Origin: Alteromonas confluentis
GTDB lineage: Bacteria; Pseudomonadota; Gammaproteobacteria; Enterobacterales; Alteromonadaceae
Reading direction: 5' to 3'
Length of the DNA: 64,000 bases
Assembly (NCBI RefSeq): GCF_001757105.1
Contig: NZ_MDHN01000004.1
Coordinates: 1-64,000 of the forward strand
Made by a program: the position numbers and the translations under genes. The notes under the pieces were generated by a model. The model did not search any database. It saw only the letters and a program-made list of their open reading frames with translations, and was not told the origin of the DNA. Shown here piece after piece: positions 54,622 through 63,292 of the stretch. How positions within the stretch are numbered: the first letter of the stretch is position 1; each line of letters begins with the position of its first letter.

Positions 54622-55395
54622 TCATAGCCCTTCTATTCCCTGCCAGATAAGACGCATGGCTAACAGTGTTACCACTACACGGAATATTAGACGAAACTTT
54701 TCAGCCGGGACTTTTTTCAGAAATTTAAGCCCAAGCCAGGTTCCGGCATAGCCACTGGCACTCATTGCCAATACTAATGGTAACCACTGAAAGAAAGCGA
54801 ACCCTGCAAGACTGAATACAAACGCTTTAAGCAGATGCTGAAAAGTCATACAGGTAGCAAATGTCGATACCAGCTTCATCTTGTCGCTGGTAGAACGATG
54901 CACGAAACCCGCCACCAGCGGCCCGGTGGCGCCCACGAACATGGTTGCCACCGTGGTAAAAATACCCGCAACAAAGCGGCCTTTGTCACCCAACTCCCGG
55001 TTTTTCTGTTTAGGCCCCCACACCAGAAACAAAATAAAGCCAGCAATGGCAAACTGAATAGCCACTAACGGTAATTGCACCACAATAAAAGATGCCATGA
55101 CAGCACCAATCAACGCGCCAGCCACAAACCACTTCACCATGTTCCAGTCGGTATGCTGCCGAGTCATAAACGCCCGGCTACCATTTGTACCCAGTTGCAC
55201 CAAACCATGAACAGGAATGAGCGCCGCCAGCGGCATCACCGTCGCCATGGTTGCCAGCAATAAAACGCCACCGCCAATACCAATGGTGGCAGTAATGATG
55301 GTGGTAATGAATGTAAGCGCGATGAGGCCTGCGGCAACCAGTGAAGAAAGCTCACCGGCACCGGTAAACAGCTCGAAAAATGCAATGCCTTCCAA
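54622..55395 (-). CDS. TauE/SafE-family permease
   Basis: A 257-residue membrane protein of about eight helices, in two repeats: TATIGIGGGVLLLATMATVMPL and VGATGPLVAGFVHRS mark the N- and C-halves. The family exports sulfite, sulfoacetate or related anions; the substrate here is open. The start is a TTG at 55395 after CGGAG. It is convergent with the sigma-54 activator gene, so co-regulation is not implied. Confidence 0.88.
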   Translation of the reverse strand: MEGIAFFELFTGAGELSSLVAAGLIALTFITTIITATIGIGGGVLLLATMATVMPLAALIPVHGLVQLGTNGSRAFMTRQHTDWNMVKWFVAGALIGAVMASFIVVQLPLVAIQFAIAGFILFLVWGPKQKNRELGDKGRFVAGIFTTVATMFVGATGPLVAGFVHRSTSDKMKLVSTFATCMTFQHLLKAFVFSLAGFAFFQWLPLVLAMSASGYAGTWLGLKFLKKVPAEKFRLIFRVVVTLLAMRLIWQGIEGL

Positions 55396-55485
55396 GAAAA
55401 CTCCGAAAAAAGAAAAATAAATAACCCGTTTGAAGAAGCTGCCCCGTTACTTTGTTAAGACGAGCCAGTCAAAAGGAGACAAGCC

Positions 55486-55725
55486 ATGCAGCTCACCTAC
55501 TCTCAAACATACAATTTACCACAGTCTTTGCTGCGTACTGCTACGCTGTGTATCTGCGGATTAACGATGACCTTTGGTTTGTTTGTGCTTATGGCCAAAC
55601 TTATCGAACAAGAAGATGTGCGAATTGTTGAAACCGAAAACTTCTCCATCGGCCCGGTTATTTACATCGAAGAACCCGGAAGATCAGAAATTACTTCTGA
55701 TGCGCCAGTTCCCGTTCAGTTTTAA
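55486..55725 (+). CDS. Small single-helix membrane protein, TonB2-N-terminus-like
   Basis: A 79-residue protein with one helix (TATLCICGLTMTFGLFVLMAKLI, about 18-40) and a short periplasmic tail with VIYIEEP. The helix and the following IEEP resemble the N-terminus of TonB2-type energy transducers, but the Pro-rich spacer and the C-terminal domain are absent. Strong Shine-Dalgarno AAGGAGA supports expression. Its 3' end overlaps the DUF2892 gene on the other strand by 35 bases. It may be a truncated TonB gene or a genuine small protein. Confidence 0.6.
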   Translation: MQLTYSQTYNLPQSLLRTATLCICGLTMTFGLFVLMAKLIEQEDVRIVETENFSIGPVIYIEEPGRSEITSDAPVPVQF

Positions 55726-55906
55726 AACCGAAGACTTTACGTAGAACGATGGTCGCCGGACAAAAGCCGGTAAAGCTCTGCTGGAACAGATTGGCGCCAA
55801 TGAAAACCGTAAACCAGAGAAAATACTCACTAACAAACCAGGTGAGCACCACACTAAGTAACACCATAAAACCGGCAAATGCCGTTAACCCGCGTTCGGC
55901 TGACAT
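55691..55906 (-). CDS. DUF2892-family small membrane protein
   Basis: A 71-residue protein with two hydrophobic helices (AFAGFMVLLSVVLTWFV and FLWFTVFIGANLFQQSF) then TGFCPATIVLRKVFGF. The FTGFCP motif is the DUF2892 signature, seen also as the tail of rhodanese YgaP. Its Cys is conserved. It has GAGGGATAA before the ATG and starts 3 bases after the beta-barrel gene, so it is the last gene of the MMPL operon. Confidence 0.87.
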   Translation of the reverse strand: MSAERGLTAFAGFMVLLSVVLTWFVSEYFLWFTVFIGANLFQQSFTGFCPATIVLRKVFGFKTERELAHQK

Positions 55907-55909
55907 AAG

Positions 55910-57244
55910 TTATCCCTCAAAAAAGTAACGAAAAGACGCGTACACATTGGACGCATCTTCAAACTGACCATAAAACGTATGTGCTTCATCGCCATAAAAC
56001 AGATTCATGCCGCCGGAGACCTGCCATTTGTCTGTGGGCGAGTAAGTTGCCCGGAAACGCAGGAAACCATCGTCATCGGTGGGCGACCAGAAATTGAACG
56101 CATGCAGCACCAGGGTTTGTTGCAACGCCTGATAGCGCAGTTGTGTAGTGAAAACATGGCGACGCTCCGTCGCCTCGAATTGGGGCCACGAGCTGTTGGC
56201 TATCCGCACATCGAAATCATGATTAAACTCGGTGTACCACTGCACGCCAGCGGTCAGATTCGCAACCAGTTCCTGCTCGTAGCCAATGAGGAAGCGGGTC
56301 TGATCGTTGGGAATTAATGGATTGGAACCGTCGGTATCATCACCGTCATGGAAAGCATATTCCAGCTTGCCGATACCCGGCCCGACTGGCCTTATGGCAC
56401 TGAATCCGGTGACGGTAAGGTCGCTGTACAAGGGCCTACCAAGTTCATCAGCCGCTTCAGGCAGCTTGGTGAACCCCTTGTAACCGTAAATCGCCAGTTC
56501 TGTTCCCGCCACACTGCGATATAAACGCATCGCGTATTCCGGGTCGTCGGGCTTGTTTTCATCCGGGATCTCCATACGGGCACCGGTGTTTTCCGCGAGC
56601 ATGGGATTAAAATACGAGAAATACTCACCGTTGATGCCGTTGTCCGGCTCGAATTCCGGCATCACCACAAAATCCACGTTCACGAGGTCGAAGTAGCCGC
56701 TGAGCTTTACTGCCAGTGACGGATATTTCAGGTAATCGTCATCCCGCCCGGCGAAGAAGGACTGATAATCCTTAGGGAATAAGTCGTTGAGGAAAAGATA
56801 ATCGCCGACACCCCAGGTGAGAATTTGTTGTCCGGCTTTAAGGTCGAACTTCTCTCCAGCGTTACCGAGAAAACCGAGATTGCCCTGCCAGTAAAGCTCA
56901 CGGATTTGTGACTCCCAGCTATCGGTGACACCATCGTACCAGACGTCACCACGAAAGCCGATTTTCGAGCTATCAAAGGCGTAATCCGCCTGAAACTGAC
57001 CACGAATATCAGTCAGTGTAGTATCACCACGAATAGCGCTGTCGCTCTGCAAACGGGTACCGGCGGCGATATCAATAAATCCGGCCCAGCTGAACGGAGA
57101 CGCGACGTCTTCATCGTCCCAATCGCCCATTTCATCAAAAGCGCCCCAATCGTCTACAGTTGGTGGCGCTTCCTGCGCGAACACGCCAACACTCACCGCA
57201 AGTACCGCCGTCAGCAGGCTTGTACGAAAGCTGTTACCGGCCAT
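55910..57244 (-). CDS. Outer-membrane beta-barrel protein (DUF1302-like)
   Basis: A 444-residue protein with a signal peptide (cleavage near FAQEA) and an acidic linker, then repeated amphipathic strands (GDVWYDGV, LKAGQQILTWGVGDYLFLNDLFPKDY, FLRFRATYSPTDKWQVSGGMNLFYG) ending in a C-terminal aromatic strand (YASFRYFFEG). The WGVGDYLFLNDLFPKDY segment is typical of DUF1302-like porins seen with MMPL-type exporters. The start lies 1 base after the LolA-like stop, so translation is coupled. Confidence 0.8.
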   Translation of the reverse strand: MAGNSFRTSLLTAVLAVSVGVFAQEAPPTVDDWGAFDEMGDWDDEDVASPFSWAGFIDIAAGTRLQSDSAIRGDTTLTDIRGQFQADYAFDSSKIGFRGDVWYDGVTDSWESQIRELYWQGNLGFLGNAGEKFDLKAGQQILTWGVGDYLFLNDLFPKDYQSFFAGRDDDYLKYPSLAVKLSGYFDLVNVDFVVMPEFEPDNGINGEYFSYFNPMLAENTGARMEIPDENKPDDPEYAMRLYRSVAGTELAIYGYKGFTKLPEAADELGRPLYSDLTVTGFSAIRPVGPGIGKLEYAFHDGDDTDGSNPLIPNDQTRFLIGYEQELVANLTAGVQWYTEFNHDFDVRIANSSWPQFEATERRHVFTTQLRYQALQQTLVLHAFNFWSPTDDDGFLRFRATYSPTDKWQVSGGMNLFYGDEAHTFYGQFEDASNVYASFRYFFEG

Positions 57245-57245
57245 A

Positions 57246-58055
57246 TTATTTCAACCACTGCATAGGCGGCGTGCGCAGACTACGTTCACTGAAGATGTCG
57301 TCTTCCAGGCCCAGGTTGTAGTCCATATTTCGGAATTCCATCAGCGTGTAACCACCAGAAGCCAAATCAGACACTTTCGAGCGGGTCACTGTGGGAAAAC
57401 CCTCAATCGTTTCAACTTCCACCGCCTCTACCCGGCGATAGTTCTCACCATTCGCTTTGTAGAAGTTGATCAGCATAGGTATTTTCGTAGTTTTATCGAT
57501 TTCCACCACGTAGTAGCTGAACTCAACGGAATCAGGGTTTTTCGGTTCGGCTTTCAGTACGTAACGGCTGTCGGTTTCTTCCTGTAGGGTGAAGGTATCT
57601 TCGCTGACAGCACGGCCGGAAACGTCTTCGTAGAAAAAGTGTGAACCAACAAATGAAGTGCGTTTGTCACCGGCGGAAATCCGCTTCACCAGATCCAGCG
57701 CAGGCAGATATAACCAGCGATCATCGTCCTCACTGACGGCAGCATGTTTTTCTACCCGGAACACCGTATCGCGCACATCGGCCGGACGGGTGAAGAACAC
57801 CATCATTTTCTGATCGCCATTGTCGGCAACGTCTTTTCTCAGAATCGTGAATTGACGCAGCTGCTTACGGCCCTGCGCGTCCACAATCATCATTCGCGCA
57901 TCTGAACGGCCATCGTCACCGGCATAATACGATGCCCGTTCTGATGCCTGAATCAGCTCGTTTACATCGAGTTCAGCAGACCATGCTGGTACAGACGCCA
58001 CCAGTAAACCGGTGAATGCCAGTGCCATTGCAGATTTCATACTTCCCACAACCAT
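57246..58055 (-). CDS. Periplasmic LolA-like outer-membrane lipoprotein-sorting protein
   Basis: A 269-residue protein with a signal peptide (AFTGLLVASVPAWSAE). The mature part has a LolA/LppX-type barrel: RQFTILRKD, FFTRPADVRDTVFRV, DDRWLYLPALDLVKRISAGDKRTSFVGSHFFYEDV, and a C-terminal MEFRNMDYN. This family carries lipid between an MMPL pump and the outer membrane. AGGAGAG precedes the ATG at 58055; a start five codons later is possible. It lies between the pump and barrel genes. Confidence 0.85.
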   Translation of the reverse strand: MVVGSMKSAMALAFTGLLVASVPAWSAELDVNELIQASERASYYAGDDGRSDARMMIVDAQGRKQLRQFTILRKDVADNGDQKMMVFFTRPADVRDTVFRVEKHAAVSEDDDRWLYLPALDLVKRISAGDKRTSFVGSHFFYEDVSGRAVSEDTFTLQEETDSRYVLKAEPKNPDSVEFSYYVVEIDKTTKIPMLINFYKANGENYRRVEAVEVETIEGFPTVTRSKVSDLASGGYTLMEFRNMDYNLGLEDDIFSERSLRTPPMQWLK

Positions 58056-58074
58056 CTTACTCTCCTGCTCCCGG

Positions 58075-60609
58075 TTAACGGGATTTGAAAACAAAACGAT
58101 GCAGCAAACTCATTGCTGCAGGCAGCACCAGTAGGGTAACCAGTGCGGAAATTGCCATGATGCTGGCGAGGAAAACACCTACGGTGATGTAGGGCACCAG
58201 CGGGGCAAACAGTAAAGGCGTAAAGCCCAGCGCGATAACCAGTGCGTTACGGGTAATAGCAGAAGCTGGTTCGCCGAACATGGCTTCAAGTGTCGCGGAT
58301 ACATTGTTAGTTTCTTTGAATATTGCCCGTGCACGTTCGAGGAAATGTATCGCGAAATCCACCGATAACCCCAGTGTTAGTGTGGAAAGTACGGCAATGG
58401 GCATGTCGTAATCTTTGCCGACAATACCAATGAGGCCGTAAATAAAGGCAATGGTAATCGTCAGAGGTAGCATGGCCAGCACACCGAAAACAACGGAGCG
58501 GAACAGCACCACCATCATGACGAAAACCATGATGAATGCACCAAGCAGACTGTCGAGCATGCCGGCGACCATATTTTCCTGCCACACCACATTCAGATAG
58601 GCCTTGCCCGCCCACTGATAATCTATGCCAGCAGGGAGCGGGTGCTCATCCACGTATTGCGCAACCAGCTTCGTCGCCGCTGTCATGTCCTGATTGTCAC
58701 CACTGGTAAGCTGCAACCACAGCAGGCTTTCACGGTAATCCGGAGTAACGAAGTGCCATAAATCATTGGGTCGGTGTGATGACTGATATTGTAATAACGT
58801 TTGCGCCACCGCCTGTGGCGAGTCCGGCAGGGCATAGTCTTTCTCTTCACCGCCACGGAGTTCGCGATTAACCACCTTTACTACATCAGACAGGGAATTC
58901 GATTTACCCACCAGGCCTGTAGTCGCCAGATATTGCTGCAAATCTGCGATATAGGCCAATTGCTCAGGAGACTGAAACGTTTTACTGACCGACAGGGCTT
59001 GCTCTGCGCGTGCTACCAGTTCATCCAGATACGCCACGGCTTCATCCGACTCCACGGTAAACATGGCGTCGTCAATAGCGATAATCAGTGATTCCAGTGC
59101 AGCAGTTGGGGGTTGTTCTGTCACAGATTTAAGCGTATCCCACTGCCAGCCAGATAATTCTTCGGGTACATCCACCCCAATTAATGCCGCTGCCGACGGC
59201 ACTGCATTGGTATCACTAAACACCAGGTAGGCATTGTAAGTACCGGCAAAATTCTCGTTCAGCACTCTGTCGGCCACACGAATTTCGTGGTCAGCTTTAA
59301 ACCAGCGAACCGGGTTGTCATTAATCTGAATCTGGGTAATGCCCCATACTGATACTGCAAACAGTGCGCTGAACACCACCAGCCAGCCGCGACGCCAGGA
59401 CATTGCCAGCTTACCAATACTTCGGGCAATGGCAGCAACACGAGACTGACCATCACCTTCACCGTGCAGTGCCTGCTGCAAATTCACTAAGGTTTTGTCA
59501 CTCATCCGAGATACATAGGCGGGCATAAACACCAGCGTGACCAGGAAGGCAAACAGAATACCGAAGCCAACAAACGCGCCGAAGATCTGCACCGGTGGAA
59601 TGGGCGTGAGCATCAGCGAGAAAAAGCCTACGGATGAGGTTATTGAGGTATATAGCATGGGCGTGAACAGATGAGACACCACCTTACTGATGACTTCCCC
59701 TGCGTTCTCACCGGGCTTATAGCGGTCTGAGAACTCAGACAAAATGTGCACCGAGTCTACTACCGCGATAGGCATCAGGAAAATCGCTATCATCGACGAC
59801 ATAATGTGCACGGTAAAGCCCATGCCAATCATAATACCCATGGTGACAATCACCGTCGCCATGGCTACCACCATAGGCGCAATGATCAGCGGCAGACTGC
59901 GGAAAAACAGGAACAGCAAAATGAAAATCATCAGCCCGGCCAAAGGCGCAGAAATCCCCATCTGGATAAACATTTCCACGCCAAACTGATCTTCTGCCAC
60001 CGGCAGGCCGGTGATATACCACTGCTGCTGCGACCCCATTTTGCTGATAGCGGCACGGATGTCTTCAGCAATACGGTAACTTTCATTTTTATCCGCAATG
60101 GGCACATAAATCGCAGCCGCTTTACCGGTTTCCGCCACCAGCGTATCGTACAGCAGCGGCAGGCGGGAGATGTTCTGTTCAACGGCTTTAGCGCCCGCTT
60201 CATCAACGGGTGCTTTGTCCATCATCCATTCAAACCGAATCGTTCCCGGCCCGGCCTGAGAGATATTGTCCACCGTGGAAAGTGACATTAAATCCGCATC
60301 AATCACACCATCCATATCAAGAATGGTATCCGTAAGCTGCTTTACTTCAGACAAGGTTTCCGGTGTGTAGACACCGTTGGTGTCCTGCTCTGCCACCACG
60401 CCTACTACAATGGCATCGTGCATGGCGAAAGTCTGCTTGGTCTGGTTATGAAAAATCCTCGCCGGATGGTCGGCAGGCAGCATGTTTTCCGGATCGGTAT
60501 CGACTGTCAGATAAGGGATCATCGCGCCGGCACCCAGAGTGAGTGCCAGAAGAAGAATGTAGACCCAGCCAGCGCACTGAGTGGCAAAGCGTAACAACAA
60601 TGAAGACAT
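58075..60609 (-). CDS. MMPL/RND-superfamily lipid exporter
   Basis: An 844-residue, about 12-helix pump in two repeats, each with a large periplasmic loop: first IPYLTVDTDPENMLPADHPAR, with helices near FILLFLFFRSLPLIIAPMVV; second FMMVVLFRSVVFGVLAML and LSTLTLGLSVDFAIHFLERAR. Asp residues in the central helices (AVVDSVHIL, SVDFAIHF) fit proton coupling. Together with the LolA-like and beta-barrel genes it forms a three-part lipid or hydrophobic-molecule export system; its cargo is unknown. It is first in the operon; the LolA-like gene follows 19 bases later. Confidence 0.9.
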   Translation of the reverse strand: MSSLLLRFATQCAGWVYILLLALTLGAGAMIPYLTVDTDPENMLPADHPARIFHNQTKQTFAMHDAIVVGVVAEQDTNGVYTPETLSEVKQLTDTILDMDGVIDADLMSLSTVDNISQAGPGTIRFEWMMDKAPVDEAGAKAVEQNISRLPLLYDTLVAETGKAAAIYVPIADKNESYRIAEDIRAAISKMGSQQQWYITGLPVAEDQFGVEMFIQMGISAPLAGLMIFILLFLFFRSLPLIIAPMVVAMATVIVTMGIMIGMGFTVHIMSSMIAIFLMPIAVVDSVHILSEFSDRYKPGENAGEVISKVVSHLFTPMLYTSITSSVGFFSLMLTPIPPVQIFGAFVGFGILFAFLVTLVFMPAYVSRMSDKTLVNLQQALHGEGDGQSRVAAIARSIGKLAMSWRRGWLVVFSALFAVSVWGITQIQINDNPVRWFKADHEIRVADRVLNENFAGTYNAYLVFSDTNAVPSAAALIGVDVPEELSGWQWDTLKSVTEQPPTAALESLIIAIDDAMFTVESDEAVAYLDELVARAEQALSVSKTFQSPEQLAYIADLQQYLATTGLVGKSNSLSDVVKVVNRELRGGEEKDYALPDSPQAVAQTLLQYQSSHRPNDLWHFVTPDYRESLLWLQLTSGDNQDMTAATKLVAQYVDEHPLPAGIDYQWAGKAYLNVVWQENMVAGMLDSLLGAFIMVFVMMVVLFRSVVFGVLAMLPLTITIAFIYGLIGIVGKDYDMPIAVLSTLTLGLSVDFAIHFLERARAIFKETNNVSATLEAMFGEPASAITRNALVIALGFTPLLFAPLVPYITVGVFLASIMAISALVTLLVLPAAMSLLHRFVFKSR

Positions 60610-60697
60610 TAGATTTAGCCTGGTTATTCACATCAAGTCTAAGATATTCGCCCTCATTATATAAATAAAAACTAATGTATCAATGTATTTTGCAAAA

Positions 60698-60730
60698 AAA
60701 AACGCAGCATGTTGATCATGCTGCGTTTTT
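60698..60730 (-). terminator. Terminator after the chemoreceptor gene
   Basis: AAAAACGCAGCATG and CATGCTGCGTTTTT pair across a 5-base loop; the minus-strand transcript ends in a run of T's. Bases 60610-60697 carry the MMPL promoter. Confidence 0.9.
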
Positions 60731-60747
60731 ATATAAGAAAAATCTAT

Positions 60748-62064
60748 TTAGTTGTTTAGCTGATTTGCAAACTGGCCAACAGCATCAACAACCGCTCTGG
60801 CACCATTTTGAATTTCTTCAATAACCGCACCGGCCTCTTCAGCGTACGACAAACCTGTCTGCGCTTTCTCATCACCCTTGTTTACAAGGTCTACCGCTTC
60901 AGCAGCCAGAGATTGGTTGTGTTTCACCACGTTGACAATTTCATCAGTCGCTTCTGAGGTGCGCGAAGCCAACTGACGCACTTCATCGGCAACAACAGCA
61001 AATCCACGACCTTGGTCTCCTGCCCGCGCCGCCTCGATGGCCGCGTTCAATGCAAGCAGGTTGGTTTGATCTGCAATGGCGCTGATACTGCCAATAATCG
61101 TGGCAATTTGTTGAGATTGTGAGTCGAGGGCGTGAATACCTTCTTTCGCTTTATCCATTTGTTCAGACAGCGAAGACATTTCCTCTAGCACCTTGTTAAT
61201 AACATCTTTACCTTTTCGTGCCACTGCATCGGTATTGTTAGATGTGTGATAGGCAATGTCTGCCGCGTTCGATACGGCTTGCTCCTGCGCAACCTGGGCT
61301 GTGATCTCAGTGGCAAACTTAAATACCTTATAAAGGCGTCCGTGAGAATCGTGAATCGGGTTATACGTTGCTTCCAGCCAAATTGTATTTCCATGCGAAT
61401 CCACGCGCTTAAAGCGACCCGCGACAAACTCGCCACGGGCTAACTTGGCCCAGAACTGTTTGTAGCCCTCAGAATTCGCTTCTTCATCGGTACAGAAGAT
61501 TCGGTGATGTTTGCCTTTGATGTCATTCAGGTCGTATTTTACTGTGCGCAAAAACGGCTTGTTGGCGTCGATGACATGACCGTTAAGGTCAAACTCGATA
61601 GTGGCTGTCGATTTGTGCAGTGCTTCAACCAAATCTTCATGTTCTTTAGACAACGCAATCGTTCTTGTGAGATCTGTCATGCTCACAGAGTAATGATCTA
61701 ACCGGCCTTCTATATCAACAACGGGCTGCAAAATGCTGCGCAGCCAGGCTTCTTCGCCATTTCGACGCGTAAATTCTATAGCGCCCTGATAAGTTTGATT
61801 AATATCGAAAGCACTTTTGAGCTTTTTGTAGTGCATTGTCGACTTAGCAATTTCAGGAACAAACTCTAGAAATGGACGGCCCTTTACGTCAGATGCGGTA
61901 TATCCGAGCTCGTTTTGAAAATGTTGATTAACGAAGTCAATTCGACCAGCATGATCCAGACGCAGATAAATCGTTTCCTCTAAAAAACTTTCACGAACCT
62001 GTTTGAGCATGTGAAGCTCTTGACGAAGTGCTTCATTTTCTTTGACGAGGTGACGATTAAACAT
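60748..62064 (-). CDS. Soluble PAS-PAS methyl-accepting chemotaxis protein
   Basis: A 438-residue chemoreceptor without membrane helices or HAMP. An N-terminal coiled coil ([14 protein letters not shown]) is followed by two PAS domains, about 25-140 ([23 protein letters not shown]) and 145-265 ([43 protein letters not shown]), then a short signalling domain with the hairpin tip [36 protein letters not shown]. It should sense an intracellular redox or ligand signal and couple to CheA/CheW. The ATG at 62064 follows GGAAAG; the preceding 32 codons are unrelated. Confidence 0.9.
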   Translation of the reverse strand: MFNRHLVKENEALRQELHMLKQVRESFLEETIYLRLDHAGRIDFVNQHFQNELGYTASDVKGRPFLEFVPEIAKSTMHYKKLKSAFDINQTYQGAIEFTRRNGEEAWLRSILQPVVDIEGRLDHYSVSMTDLTRTIALSKEHEDLVEALHKSTATIEFDLNGHVIDANKPFLRTVKYDLNDIKGKHHRIFCTDEEANSEGYKQFWAKLARGEFVAGRFKRVDSHGNTIWLEATYNPIHDSHGRLYKVFKFATEITAQVAQEQAVSNAADIAYHTSNNTDAVARKGKDVINKVLEEMSSLSEQMDKAKEGIHALDSQSQQIATIIGSISAIADQTNLLALNAAIEAARAGDQGRGFAVVADEVRQLASRTSEATDEIVNVVKHNQSLAAEAVDLVNKGDEKAQTGLSYAEEAGAVIEEIQNGARAVVDAVGQFANQLNN

Positions 62065-62365
62065 AGACTGTCTTTCCAACGAGTTATTTATTGATATTGA
62101 ATTCGATTTCGCAGCGCACTTGCCTGAGCGCCAGGATAGTATTTGTATCGGCACTATCATCCGCTTTCTTAACCAGAAACCTAACCAAAATATGTTTCAA
62201 TTTTAATATCTTGGCGCAATCCCTGACATTGTTTGGCACCCAGGCCAGGTACGACCACGGTTTTCTCTTTTAAAACCGCTCGTCAAATAGACGTTAGGCG
62301 AATTATCGATATATGACGTTACCACCGTGGCAAAAAAGATGAAATGCAAAACTTAAGATATAAGT
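62065..62365. other. Intergenic region between the chemoreceptor and the next small gene
   Basis: No gene or strong repeat is visible. It must carry the promoter of the chemoreceptor (leftward) and of the downstream pair (rightward). Confidence 0.35.
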
Positions 62366-62515
62366 ATGTCATTTCAAACCCTTTTAATTAATACAACTAA
62401 AGCACAAGTTGTCGCATTACAGCGAGTAAAAGCAATGTCAATAGATCAAAATACATACACCCGGCGTAGCTATCTCATTCGCAAGTTAATACTGCAACGA
62501 GGCAAACATGGCTAA
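62366..62515 (+). CDS. Small ribbon-helix-helix-like protein, overlapping the next gene
   Basis: A 49-residue frame, MSFQTLLINTTKAQVVALQR... ending RKLILQRGKHG. VKAMSIDQNTYTRRSYLIRK resembles the helix-turn-helix of ribbon-helix-helix proteins (hydrophobic, then Thr/Ser-Tyr-Leu-Ile-Arg). It overlaps the start of the glutaredoxin gene by 8 bases (ATGGCTAA), as in coupled operons. The ribosome site is weak. The overlap and composition support it, but it is unproven. Confidence 0.42.
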   Translation: MSFQTLLINTTKAQVVALQRVKAMSIDQNTYTRRSYLIRKLILQRGKHG

Positions 62516-63248
62516 AAAAGCAATTCTCTATCGCATGGTAACAAACGAGCATATTTGCCCTTTTGGCTTACGCTCAAAAGATTTGCTAGAACGAGAAGGC
62601 TTTGAGATTGAGGATCATAAGCTGACCTCGCGCGAAGAAACCGACAGGTTTAAACAAGAGCATGGTGTAAAAACGACGCCACAAACATTTATCGACGGTA
62701 AGCGTGTGGGAGGCTATGACGACCTCCAAGCCTTTTTCAACAAAGGAGACAGCGCCCAGTCTGGTACAACTTATACACCTGTACTCGCCATTTTTGCCGT
62801 TGGATTATTGTTAGCGCTGGCTATGCAGCATGCGTTAATGGCGAATCTATTTAGCATTCGCACGCTATTGCTCTTCATCGCCTTTTCTATGACCCTATTA
62901 GCCGTTCAGAAACTGCGAGATTTATTCAGTTTCACCAACTCTTTTATCACCTACGATTTGCTGGCTATGCGACATCTTCGCTACGCCTATATTTATCCCT
63001 TTCTTGAAGCATTTGCCGGTATTGGCATGGTAGCGATGTTGCCCGCAGTTCTCATTGCGCCAATCTCGCTTTTTATCGGTACCATCGGGGCGGTTTCCGT
63101 TGTTAAAGCGGTTTACATCGATAAGCGGGAACTCAAGTGTGCTTGCGTGGGCGGCGACAGTAATGTGCCGTTGGGTTTTGTATCACTTTCAGAGAATTTG
63201 TTCATGATAGGCGGCGCTTTACTCATGCTGTGGCTTTCTTATGTGTAA
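62508..63248 (+). CDS. Glutaredoxin-MauE/DoxX-like membrane fusion protein
   Basis: A 246-residue protein. Residues 1-80 are a glutaredoxin-like domain: KAILYRMVTNEHICPFG has one Cys (C17, monothiol CPFG), and TTPQTFIDGKRVGGYDDL is the glutathione-binding stretch. Residues 90-245 are a MauE/DoxX-like four-helix membrane domain, with FRLRYAYIYPFLEAFAGIG-like residues and a C-terminal KCACVGGDSNVPLG (C211, C213). This fusion may pass electrons across the membrane for disulfide or metal chemistry. The ATG at 62508 lies after ACGAGGC. Function is inferred. Confidence 0.8.
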   Translation: MAKKAILYRMVTNEHICPFGLRSKDLLEREGFEIEDHKLTSREETDRFKQEHGVKTTPQTFIDGKRVGGYDDLQAFFNKGDSAQSGTTYTPVLAIFAVGLLLALAMQHALMANLFSIRTLLLFIAFSMTLLAVQKLRDLFSFTNSFITYDLLAMRHLRYAYIYPFLEAFAGIGMVAMLPAVLIAPISLFIGTIGAVSVVKAVYIDKRELKCACVGGDSNVPLGFVSLSENLFMIGGALLMLWLSYV

Positions 63249-63258
63249 AGCGCCCATG

Positions 63259-63285
63259 CGCCTTATCTGAGGTTCAGATAAGGCG
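63259..63285. terminator. Perfect hairpin between convergent genes
   Basis: CGCCTTATCTGA and TCAGATAAGGCG form a 12-base perfect stem with a 3-base loop. It lacks a T-tract on either side, so termination is not certain. Confidence 0.55.
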
Positions 63286-63292
63286 TGAAAGG

